A stretch of 64,000 nucleotides of DNA from Actinomadura pelletieri DSM 43383 (GTDB taxonomy: Bacteria > Actinomycetota > Actinomycetes > Streptosporangiales > Streptosporangiaceae): positions 434,001 to 498,000 of the forward strand of contig NZ_RBWU01000004.1 of the NCBI RefSeq assembly GCF_003634705.1. Reading direction: 5' to 3'. This document shows positions 1 to 8,337 of this stretch, piece by piece. The notes under the pieces were generated by a model that made no database searches, was not told the DNA's origin, and saw nothing but the letters and a program-made list of their open reading frames with translations. The translations under genes and the position numbers were made by a program. Position 1 is the stretch's first letter. Each line of letters starts with the position of its first letter.

Positions 1-152
1 GCGTCGCCGCGGCCGAGGCCGCGGGCTGCGTCACCGTCGCGGTGCCGAGCGTCCTGCCGATCCCATCCGCCCCGGGCCGCGTCGTGGTCGCGTCGCTGCG
101 CGAGGTCAGCCTCGCGACGCTGCGGGACCTGCCCGCGTTCGACGGCCCCTGA
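1..152 (+). CDS. HAD-family phosphatase, C-terminal end (partial)
   Basis: Only the last ~49 codons are present, in the frame that ends in TGA at 150-152. The peptide contains AAEAAGCVTVAVPSVLPIP followed by a PGRVVVASLREVSLATL segment. This matches the end of actinobacterial HAD hydrolases of the beta-phosphoglucomutase/phosphatase type, where the motif-IV region (G-x-x-AA-x-AG) is followed by a conserved VPS-x-x-P-I/V-P loop. The family dephosphorylates small phosphometabolites in the cytosol. The catalytic N-terminal DxD lies outside the window, so the substrate cannot be suggested. Confidence 0.6.
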   Translation, partial: VAAAEAAGCVTVAVPSVLPIPSAPGRVVVASLREVSLATLRDLPAFDGP

Positions 153-294
153 TACCTGCGAGGCGGTTCTCAGGGGAGAGATCACGCCGAAGGAGGAGAG
201 GCCCGCGCGCACAAACCGTCCGCCGGGAGGATCGGAACCACCGTTCGACGTGTGACGATGGAGAGAGCAGCACCGTACGGAGTGAGGGGTCGGC

Positions 295-723
295 ATGAGC
301 GACGCAGCCATTTTCGCGATCAGCCTCGGAGTCACCCTGCTCGGGTTGGTCATCAGCTGGGGCGTGTACCGGCGCCGCGGCGCGGGCGTGGGCCTGCGCG
401 GCGCGGCGTTGTCGCTGGTCCCGCTCGCGGCGGCGATGACCGGCGTGACCGAGTTCTTCGTCGACCTGGCCTTCAGCCCGGTCAAGTGGGCGGGCGTCGC
501 CGTCGCGGGACTCGCCGTGCTGCTCTACATGACGTCCGGCGCCATGATGAGCCGCCGCGCGGGTTCCGGCGGCGGAAAGAAGACCACCGAGGCCGGGGAC
601 GCCCCGGCGAAGCCCGCCGGACGGTCCGGCAAGGGCAAGAAGGCCGTGGAGGGCCCCGCGCCGGGCGCCGACCCCGAGATGGCCGAGATCGAGCGAATCC
701 TACGCGACCACGGCATCTCCTGA
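295..723 (+). CDS. Small two-helix membrane protein, unknown function
   Basis: This is a 142-residue protein with two predicted membrane segments (about residues 5-22 and 61-82) and possibly a third hydrophobic stretch near 35-50. The cytosolic tail is long, Lys/Gly/Pro-rich (about 88-130) and ends in an acidic-amphipathic helix (EMAEIERILRDHGIS). A purine-rich AGTGAGGGG lies just before the ATG at 295. An overlapping frame from 252 is an Arg/Pro-rich shadow. Similar short membrane proteins with basic tails are common and uncharacterised in actinomycetes. I do not recognise a function. It stands alone, with a repeat field downstream. Confidence 0.65.
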   Translation: MSDAAIFAISLGVTLLGLVISWGVYRRRGAGVGLRGAALSLVPLAAAMTGVTEFFVDLAFSPVKWAGVAVAGLAVLLYMTSGAMMSRRAGSGGGKKTTEAGDAPAKPAGRSGKGKKAVEGPAPGADPEMAEIERILRDHGIS

Positions 724-784
724 CACCGCCCCGGCGTCCATCCCCCCAGCCCAACCCATGGCCGCCCAGACCACCGGGCACACG

Positions 785-1463
785 GCCCGACACATGACCC
801 GGCACGCGCCCGGCACGCGGCTGGAAACGCGCCCCGATGCGTGACCAGGCGTGCGAAGCGGCGTCCAGCTCGAGTCACAGCCGGCCGGGCGTGCGGCCGG
901 AAGCGCGCCCCGGCGCGTGACCGGGCATGCACGACCCGACGCACGACCGAGCACGCGGCCCGGCGCATGGCCCGGTGGCGCGAGACGACGCGCGGATCGG
1001 CGAGCGTTGGCGGCGCTGCCTGCGCGAGCGGCCGAGGGACCTCGACCTGCACCACGACCTGGCCGTCCTCTATCGGGAACGGGCGTTGCGGCAGACCGCC
1101 CGCACCGGCCGCGACCAGGCACTCGGCCGGGCAAACCGTCCGGCACGCGACCGAACATGTGAACCGGCATGTGACTGGGCGCGCGACCCGGCGCAGGGCG
1201 CGGCGCTCGACCAGGCATATGGTCCGGCGTCCTACCCGCCCTGAGAGGCCGAGCCGCGGCGGGGCGGGCATACGACCGGGTATGCGATTCGGCATGTGAC
1301 CGGACGCGAGACCCGGTGCACGACCAGGTATATGGCCCGGGGTCCAGCACGGCTCGCAGCACGAGCCGCGACGGGCCTGGCACACGATCCGGGCACGCGG
1401 ACGGGCATGCGATCCGGCGTGGGGCCGGGCGCGCGGTCTGGCGCGGGAGGTGGCGCACGGCCG
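785..1463. repeat. Diverged 12-bp satellite field
   Basis: Successive units of 12 bp follow an approximate consensus GCRYGYGACCSG. Clear runs are four units at 1143-1190 (for example GCATGTGACTGG and GCGCGCGACCCG) and six units at 1268-1339. Further degenerate units occur around 900-980 and 1379-1450. The units are contiguous, with no unique spacers, so this is not a CRISPR array. Because 12 is a multiple of three, every frame stays open and yields several Arg/Pro-rich false ORFs on both strands. The field is interrupted at about 978-1140 by non-repetitive sequence. Confidence 0.7.
978..1140 (+). pseudogene. Possible TPR-like coding remnant inside the satellite
   Basis: In the frame starting at 927 this stretch reads ARDDARIGERWRRCLRERP and continues DLDLHHDLAVLYRERALRQ. 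This amphipathic helix-turn-helix pattern (W-x-x-C-L...P.D...HH-x-L-A-V-L-Y) resembles a tetratricopeptide-type unit. Both flanks are 12-bp satellite that merely happens to stay open, so it is not an intact gene. It could be a captured gene fragment or a chance reading. Confidence 0.25.
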
Positions 1464-1946
1464 GGCGTCCACGGCTGGCGCACGGGGTGGTGTGGGGTGT
1501 GGGGTGCAGGGCTTTGGGGATAAGGCGTTCGGTGGTGGCCGGGTGGGGCGTTCCGAGGTGATCTTGGGGCGTTCCGGGCCGCCGTCGTGTTTCCGGGTGC
1601 GCTGCTGACCTGCGGAGAAACGGTCTCGGAACGGACTCAGTACGGTAAAGCTTTCCGGTCTAGACCGGTCTGGTATTGCCTGCCTGGGTAGCGCCGAACG
1701 TACTATTCGGGCGATTTATTCGACGTGTGGCGCGGGCGCGTGTTCCCGAGATGACGACGAGATCACAAGTCAGATACGGGTACTGGCGAAGGTCGCCTCA
1801 CGGATGGACAGTCGTGCGCGAAGGACTACGTTTCCCTTCAGCGAACGCGGCGTGACAGGCATGTCGGCAGCGGATGATCTCTGTTGCCGCCGGTCGCGCG
1901 CCGGCGGCATGGCCGAACCCTGGCCGAACGGTAGGAGGTATGGAGC
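1464..1946. other. Intergenic leader of the dpp operon
   Basis: No gene is supported in this stretch. It holds the DasR-like palindrome at 1655-1671. A weak promoter candidate follows it (TTGCCT at 1676-1681 and TACTAT at 1701-1706, spacer 19). The transcribed leader may therefore be about 240 nt before the RBS of the first permease gene. Confidence 0.45.
1655..1671. promoter_or_regulatory. DasR-like (dre-type) operator
   Basis: CCGGTCTAGACCGG at 1655-1668 is a perfect 14-bp palindrome. It overlaps a second perfect palindrome, AGACCGGTCT, at 1662-1671. The core GGTCTAGACC is identical to the core of dre sites bound by the GntR regulator DasR in Streptomyces (consensus about ACTGGTCTAGACCACT). 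The position upstream of an oligopeptide/oligosaccharide importer is compatible with repression by a DasR homologue. No dasR gene is present in the window. Confidence 0.5.
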
Positions 1947-2939
1947 GTGGCCGCACCCATCGAGGTGAGCGGGTCCGACACCGAGGCGCAGCCCGAATCG
2001 GTACTGGCCGGCGTCGACCGCAAGAAGATCCAGGGGCGCTCCCTAGGCCAGATCGCCTGGCTACGGCTCAAACGTGACAAGGTCGCCCTCACCGGCGCGC
2101 TCGTGGTGATCCTCCTCATCCTCATCGCGATCTTCGGTCCGTACTTCGTGCAGGACCCGCTGAAGTACCACCAGAACCTGATCGACCCGACCTACAACCG
2201 GCCCAAGTCCGGCTTCTGGCATTCGGGCATCAGTTCCGAGCACTGGCTCGGTGTGGAACCGGGCACCGGCCGCGACATGCTGGCCCGAATCGTCCATGGC
2301 GCACGGATCTCCCTGCTGGTGTCGTTCCTCGCCACCCTCATGTCGGTGATCATCGGAACGACCATGGGAATCATCGCCGGTTTCTTCGGCGGGTGGGTCG
2401 ACTACGTCATCAGCCGTGCGATGGACGCCTTTCTCGCGTTCCCTCTCCTGCTTTTCGCGATCGCGCTGGTCGGCGTCGTCGCCGACGACGCGTTCGGGCT
2501 GAGCGGCAACAATCTGCGCGTGTCGGTGCTGGTGATCGTCATCGGGTTCTTCAACTGGCCCTATATCGGCCGCATCATCCGAGGTCAGACGCTGTCGCTG
2601 CGAGAACGCGAGTTCGTCGACGCGGCGCGCAGCATGGGCGCGCGGAACTCCTACGTGCTGTTCAAGGAGGTCCTGCCGAACCTGGTCGCGCCGATCCTCG
2701 TCTACTCGACCCTGCTGATCCCGACCAACATCCTGTTCGAGGCGGCGCTGTCGTTCCTCGGGGTCGGTGTGAACCCGCCGACGCCGTCGTGGGGCGGCAT
2801 GCTCACCCTCGCGGTGCCGATCTACTCCTCGGACCCGATGTACATGATCATTCCGGGTATGGCCATCTTCATCACCGTCCTCGCCTTCAACCTGTTCGGT
2901 GACGGGCTGCGGGACGCTCTCGATCCACGGTCCAGGTGA
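1947..2939 (+). CDS. dppC: ABC importer permease, DppC/OppC type
   Basis: This is a 330-residue inner-membrane subunit of a peptide/nickel-type ABC importer. It has a cytosolic N-terminus, a first membrane helix near residues 49-72 and a large external loop. The BPD_transp_1 core has five further helices, and its EAA loop (EFVDAARSMGARNSYVLFKEVLPN) docks onto the ATPases. The chosen GTG start is preceded by a strong GTAGGAGGT about 8 nt upstream. It is the first gene of an operon ordered permease C, binding protein, permease B, ATPase D, ATPase F. Having dppC first, ahead of the binding protein, is less common than binding protein-B-C-D-F. The substrate could be peptides or an oligosaccharide. 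Confidence 0.9.
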   Translation: MAAPIEVSGSDTEAQPESVLAGVDRKKIQGRSLGQIAWLRLKRDKVALTGALVVILLILIAIFGPYFVQDPLKYHQNLIDPTYNRPKSGFWHSGISSEHWLGVEPGTGRDMLARIVHGARISLLVSFLATLMSVIIGTTMGIIAGFFGGWVDYVISRAMDAFLAFPLLLFAIALVGVVADDAFGLSGNNLRVSVLVIVIGFFNWPYIGRIIRGQTLSLREREFVDAARSMGARNSYVLFKEVLPNLVAPILVYSTLLIPTNILFEAALSFLGVGVNPPTPSWGGMLTLAVPIYSSDPMYMIIPGMAIFITVLAFNLFGDGLRDALDPRSR

Positions 2940-2941
2940 CT

Positions 2942-2959
2942 CGGGTCTCTTCTGACCCG
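2942..2959 (+). promoter_or_regulatory. Short hairpin between dppC and the binding-protein gene
   Basis: CGGGTC (2942-2947) pairs with GACCCG (2954-2959) across a 6-nt loop. It lies right after the dppC stop and before the RBS of the binding-protein gene. Such intercistronic stems often stabilise or separate the abundant binding-protein message. That role is inferred. Confidence 0.4.
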
Positions 2960-2984
2960 TCTATATGAAGGGGTGCGCCTGCAC

Positions 2985-4751
2985 ATGAACAAGATGAGAC
3001 CGATCGCGGTCGTCGTGGCCGGTGTGGTCGCGGCCGCGACGCTCGCCGCCTGTGGTGGCGGTGACGACTCCGGCGGCACGGGCAGCGGCCCCGGCTTCAA
3101 CGCCGGTGTGAAGGAGCAGGTCAACAAGTCGGACAAGAAGGGCGGCACGCTCAAACTCGGTCACTCCGACGACTGGGACTCGCCCGACCCCGGTAACACC
3201 TACTACGCGTTCTCCCAGAACTTCTCGCGCCTGTACGGCCGTGGCCTGACCACGTTCGCGCCCGCCGCGGGCGACGCCAGCCTCAAGGTCGTCCCGGACC
3301 TGGCGACCGACCTCGGCCAGGCCAGCGACGGCGGCAAGACCTGGACGTACAAGCTGCGCACGGGCGTGAAGTACGACGACGGCACCACCGTCACGTCCAA
3401 GGACGTGAAGTACGCGGTGGAGCGCAGTAACTACAGTGACGAGTTGCAGAACGGGCCGAAGTACTTCAAGGCCTACCTTGTCGACAACAAGCCCCCGTAC
3501 AAGGGCCCGTACAAGGACAAGAGCGACGAGGGTCTGAAGTCGATCGAGACCCCCGACGACCAGACGATCATCTTCCGCTTGAACACGGCGTTCCAGGAGT
3601 TCGACTACCTGGTCGCGATGTCGCAGACGATGCCCGTGCCGAAGGCCAAGGACACCGGCCTGAAGTACGAGACCGCGATCGCCTCCACCGGCCCGTACAA
3701 GGTCGACAGCTACGCGCGCGGCAAGTCGATGTCGCTGTCGCGTAACCCGAACTGGAACCAGAGCACCGACCCGCTCCGCAAGGCGCTGCCGGACAAGATC
3801 GAGGTGCAGCTCAAGCAGAACGGCGACGACATCGACCAGCGGCTTCTGGCCGGTTCGCTGGACGTGGACATGGCGGGCGTCGGTGTGCAGTCCGGCACGC
3901 AGCCGAAGGTGCTGGCCGACGACCAGAAGCCGTACGTCGACAACCCGGTGCAGGGTTTCCTGCGGTTCATGTCGCTGAACGTGAACGTCAAGCCGCTTGA
4001 CAACGTCCACTGCCGTATCGCGGTGCAGTACGCGACCGACAAGGTCGCCGCGCAGACCGCCTACGGCGGCCCGCTCGCCGGTGGTGACATCGCGACGACG
4101 GTGCTGCCGCCGACGGTCGCCGGTTACACGAAGTTCGACCTGTACCCGCAGAAGCAGGCGGAGGGCGGCGGTCTCGACCAGGCCACCCTCGCCAAGGCCA
4201 AGCAGGAGCTGCAGGCGTGCGGTCAGCCGAACGGTTTCACCACCAAGCTCTCGGCCCGGTCCGACCGGCCGAAGGAGGTGGCGATGGCGCAGGCGATCCA
4301 GCAGAGCCTCGCCAAGGTCGGCATCAAGACCGACATCGTGCAGTACCCGGCCGGTGACTACTTCACCAAGTACGTCGGCGTGCCGAAGTACGTCCACGAC
4401 AACGGCATCGGCATGATGATCATGGCGTGGGCGGCGGACTGGCCCACCGGCTACGGGTTCCTTTCGCAGATCGTCGACGGTGACGCGATCAAGCCGTCCG
4501 GTGGCAACAACCTCGCCGAGCTGGACGACCCGCAGATCAACAAGGCTCTGGACGACTCCATCGCCAACCCGGACGAGGCCGCCCGCCTGAAGACCTACGG
4601 CGAGATCGACAAGATGGTCATGCAGTCGGCCGCGGAGGTCCCGCTGGTGTACGCCAAGGCGCTGATGTACCGGCCGAAGCGTGTCACCAACGTGGGGATC
4701 ACCTACTCCTACGGCGGAATGTACGACTACCTCAACATGGGCGTGGAGTAA
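2985..4751 (+). CDS. ABC importer solute-binding lipoprotein, family 5
   Basis: The protein has 588 residues from the ATG at 2985 (GAAGGGG about 12 nt upstream; an in-frame GTG at 2973 is possible). The signal peptide ends in a lipobox LAAC with Cys23, so the mature protein is membrane-anchored outside the cell. The body is a typical SBP_bac_5 two-lobed protein, with GGTLKLGHSDDWDSPDPGNTYY at the start of lobe 1 and the conserved TSKDVKYAVER segment near residue 145. It delivers ligand to the DppB/DppC channel. Family-5 proteins bind peptides, but some bind oligosaccharides or metal chelates. The DasR-like site upstream makes an amino-sugar-related ligand worth considering. Confidence 0.9.
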   Translation: MNKMRPIAVVVAGVVAAATLAACGGGDDSGGTGSGPGFNAGVKEQVNKSDKKGGTLKLGHSDDWDSPDPGNTYYAFSQNFSRLYGRGLTTFAPAAGDASLKVVPDLATDLGQASDGGKTWTYKLRTGVKYDDGTTVTSKDVKYAVERSNYSDELQNGPKYFKAYLVDNKPPYKGPYKDKSDEGLKSIETPDDQTIIFRLNTAFQEFDYLVAMSQTMPVPKAKDTGLKYETAIASTGPYKVDSYARGKSMSLSRNPNWNQSTDPLRKALPDKIEVQLKQNGDDIDQRLLAGSLDVDMAGVGVQSGTQPKVLADDQKPYVDNPVQGFLRFMSLNVNVKPLDNVHCRIAVQYATDKVAAQTAYGGPLAGGDIATTVLPPTVAGYTKFDLYPQKQAEGGGLDQATLAKAKQELQACGQPNGFTTKLSARSDRPKEVAMAQAIQQSLAKVGIKTDIVQYPAGDYFTKYVGVPKYVHDNGIGMMIMAWAADWPTGYGFLSQIVDGDAIKPSGGNNLAELDDPQINKALDDSIANPDEAARLKTYGEIDKMVMQSAAEVPLVYAKALMYRPKRVTNVGITYSYGGMYDYLNMGVE

Positions 4752-4797
4752 CAGTCCGCTCGTCCATGCGTCCCTCTGAAGGCAGGTGAAGGCGACG

Positions 4798-4840
4798 CCC
4801 GCCGGCCGGGGCCGGGCCTACAGGCCCGCCCCGCCGGCGG

Positions 4841-4841
<1 letters not shown>
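4798..4841 (+). promoter_or_regulatory. Large GC-rich hairpin ending at the dppB start
   Basis: A left arm beginning CCCGCCGG and ending CGGGCCT (about 4798-4819) pairs, with two small bulges, to a right arm AGGCCCGCC...CCGGCGGG (about 4822-4841). The right arm runs into the GTG start of dppB and covers its RBS region. It may lower permease synthesis relative to the upstream binding protein, either by masking initiation or by partial termination. Confidence 0.55.
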
Positions 4842-5868
<1,027 letters not shown>

Positions 5869-5869
<1 letters not shown>

Positions 5870-6936
5870 TGACCGGAACCGCGCCCACCGCGCAGACCAC
5901 GGGCACCGGCGACGCTCCCACGGCGTTCCTCGAGGTCCGCGACCTGAAGATCCACTTCCCGACGGACGACGGTCTGGTCAGGTCCGTGGACGGTCTGACG
6001 TTCCAGCTGGAACGGGGCCGCACCCTCGGCATCGTCGGCGAGTCCGGCTCCGGCAAGAGCGTCACCAGCCTCGGCATCCTCGGCCTGCACAACAAACGCA
6101 ACGCCAACGTGTCCGGTGAGATCTGGCTGAACGGCAAGGAGCTCGTCGGCGCCTCCGAGGCGGAGGTCCGCCGCCTCCGCGGTCGCGACATGGCGATGAT
6201 CTTCCAGGATCCGCTGTCGGCGATGCACCCGTTCTACACGGTCGGCCACCAGATCATCGAGGCGTACCGGGTGCACAACGACGTCTCCAAGCAGGTCGCC
6301 CGCAAACACGCCATCGACATGCTCGGCAAGGTCGGCATCCCGAAACCGGACCGGCGGGTCGACGACTACCCGCACCAGTTCTCCGGCGGCATGCGGCAAC
6401 GCGCGATGATCGCGATGGCGTTGTCGTGCGACCCGGAGCTGCTGATCGCCGACGAGCCGACGACCGCGCTGGACGTGACCGTCCAGGCGCAGATCCTCGA
6501 CCTGATCAGCGACCTGCAGGAGGAGTTCAACTCCGCCGTCATCATGATCACCCACGATCTCGGGGTGGTCGCGGAACTGTCGGACGACATCCTGGTGATG
6601 TACGCGGGCCGCTGCGTCGAGTACGCCTCGGTCGACGACGCGTTCCACCGGCCGCTGCACCCCTACACGTGGGGGCTGCTCGGGTCGATGCCGCGGCTGG
6701 ACCGGGAGCGTTCCGAACGGCTCCTGCCGATCGTGGGGTCGCCGCCGAGCCTGATCAACGTGCCGTCCGGGTGCGCGTTCCATCCACGCTGCCCGTACGC
6801 GGACTTGAACGGTGACAAGAGCACGACCGAACGGCCGGAGCTGGTCGAGATCGAACCGGGCCACAAGGCGGCGTGCCACCTGCCTGTGGACAGGCGGCGG
6901 GAGATCTGGGCCGACGAGATCCGGCCGAAGCTGTGA
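5869..6936 (+). CDS. dppD: ABC importer ATPase, DppD type
   Basis: This is a 355-residue cytosolic ATPase. Walker A is GESGSGKS (residues 57-64), the signature is FSGGMRQRAMIAMAL, Walker B is LLIADEPTTALD, and the switch His lies in MITHDLG. The C-terminal oligopeptide/dipeptide extension has the cysteine pattern CAFHPRCPYAD...C, which in DppD/OppD proteins can hold an Fe-S cluster. The ATG overlaps the dppB stop. The open frame extends far upstream inside dppB, but only the start at 5869 gives the family N-terminus. It pairs with the next gene as the two-ATPase motor. Confidence 0.93.
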
Positions 6937-8063
6937 CGAGCACAGGTGGGAACGAGACTGTGGTGAGCACATCGAAGACCCCGGCGGGCGGAACCCGCCC
7001 CGCGGGCGAGGCGCTGTTGGAGGTCGAGGGCCTCGGCAAGCATTTCCCCGTCACCGCGGGGCTGCTGCGCAGGCAGGTCGCGGCGGTCAAGGCCGTCGAC
7101 GGAGTGTCGTTCTCCGTCCGCAAGGGCGAGACGCTCGGACTGGTGGGGGAGTCGGGCTGCGGCAAGTCCACCACCGGCCGCATGATCATGCGGTTGTTGG
7201 AGCCGAGCTTCGGGAAGATCACGTTCGAGGGGCAGAACATCACGAAGATGTCGCAGGCGCGGCTGCGTCCGCTCCGCCGCGACCTTCAGATGATCTTCCA
7301 GGATCCGTACTCTTCGCTGAACCCCCGCAAGACGGTCGGCGCGATCGTCGGGGCCCCGTTCCGGCTGCAGAACATCGAGGCCAAGCAGGGCGTGAAGAAG
7401 GCCGTCCAGGAGATCCTGGAACTCGTCGGCCTCAGCCCCGAGCACTACAACCGGTACCCGCACGAGTTCTCCGGCGGGCAGCGGCAGCGCATCGGCATCG
7501 CCCGCACCCTCGCCCTGAAACCGAAACTGATCGTCGCGGACGAGCCGGTGTCGGCGCTGGACGTGTCGGTGCAGGCGCAGGTCGTGAACCTGTTGGAGGA
7601 CCTGCAGGACGAACTCGACCTCACCTACGTGGTGATCGCGCACGACCTGTCGGTGGTGCGGCACATCTCCGACCGTGTCGCCGTCATGTACCTCGGCAAG
7701 ATCGTCGAGATCGCGGACCGGTCGGACCTGTACGAACGGCCCATGCACCCCTACACCAACGCGTTGCTGTCGGCGGTGCCGATCCCGGACCCGTCGCAGC
7801 GCGGTGAACGGCAGCGGATCCGGTTGCAGGGCGACGTGCCGAGCCCGCTGGACCCGCCGCCCGCGTGCCGCTTCCACACCCGCTGCTGGAAGGCGCAGGA
7901 CATCTGCCGGCAGGTCGAGCCGCCGCTGGCGGAGCTCAGCCCCGGCCACCAGGCCGCCTGCCACTTCCCGGAGAACACGACGGTCAGCGCGACCGACGCG
8001 GTCGCCAAGGCCGCCGTGGCCCCGACGGCGGCACCGGCCGACGACCCCGAACCCGCGGAGTAG
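6933..8063 (+). CDS. dppF: ABC importer ATPase, DppF type
   Basis: This second ATPase has about 376 residues. Walker A is GESGCGKST, the signature is FSGGQRQRIGIARTL, Walker B is LIVADEPVSALD, and the C-terminus carries CRFHTRCWKAQDIC, the oligopeptide-transporter cysteine motif. The GTG at 6933 overlaps the dppD stop as GTGA. A GTG at 6963, with AGGTGGG 12 nt upstream, is an alternative. An Ala/Pro-rich tail (about the last 25 residues) is dispensable-looking. It is the last gene of the operon, and a strong terminator follows at 8139-8180. Confidence 0.93.
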   Translation: MTSTGGNETVVSTSKTPAGGTRPAGEALLEVEGLGKHFPVTAGLLRRQVAAVKAVDGVSFSVRKGETLGLVGESGCGKSTTGRMIMRLLEPSFGKITFEGQNITKMSQARLRPLRRDLQMIFQDPYSSLNPRKTVGAIVGAPFRLQNIEAKQGVKKAVQEILELVGLSPEHYNRYPHEFSGGQRQRIGIARTLALKPKLIVADEPVSALDVSVQAQVVNLLEDLQDELDLTYVVIAHDLSVVRHISDRVAVMYLGKIVEIADRSDLYERPMHPYTNALLSAVPIPDPSQRGERQRIRLQGDVPSPLDPPPACRFHTRCWKAQDICRQVEPPLAELSPGHQAACHFPENTTVSATDAVAKAAVAPTAAPADDPEPAE

Positions 8064-8138
8064 CCGCCCCGGCGCCCTTCCGGCGCCTTCCCTCCCGGTG
8101 CCTCCTTCCCCGGCGCCGGTCGCGGATGCCCGTGCGCG

Positions 8139-8180
8139 GCGAAGACCCGGCCCCCTCGTCCGAGAGGGCCGGGTCTTCGC
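8139..8180 (+). terminator. Terminator of the dpp operon
   Basis: GCGAAGACCCGGCC (8139-8152) pairs perfectly with GGCCGGGTCTTCGC (8167-8180), and the inner bases extend the stem. No long U-tract follows, as is usual for actinobacterial intrinsic terminators. Confidence 0.85.
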
Positions 8181-8197
8181 GTCGGCGCCCGGTTTCT

Positions 8198-8306
8198 CCG
8201 GCGTCCTGTTCTCTGGGCGCCTTGTTGCTCCGGTCCTGTTTTTCTGGGCGCCTTGTTTCTTCTCTGGCGTTCTGTTTCTCAGGCGTTCTGTTTCTCCGGC
8301 GCCCGG
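8198..8306. repeat. Imperfect short repeats, T/G/C-rich
   Basis: The segment between dppF and the convergent exporter permease repeats two imperfect modules. TCTGGGCGCCTTGTT occurs twice, and GGCGTTCTGTTTCTC occurs twice with variants. No gene is seen in it. Confidence 0.5.
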
Positions 8307-8337
8307 ATCCGTGGCGGTCCCGGGCGCCTCGTCCGCG

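Noticed and set aside
785..1463. Possible CRISPR array
   Set aside because: Units are contiguous 12-mers with no unique spacers and no cas genes nearby.
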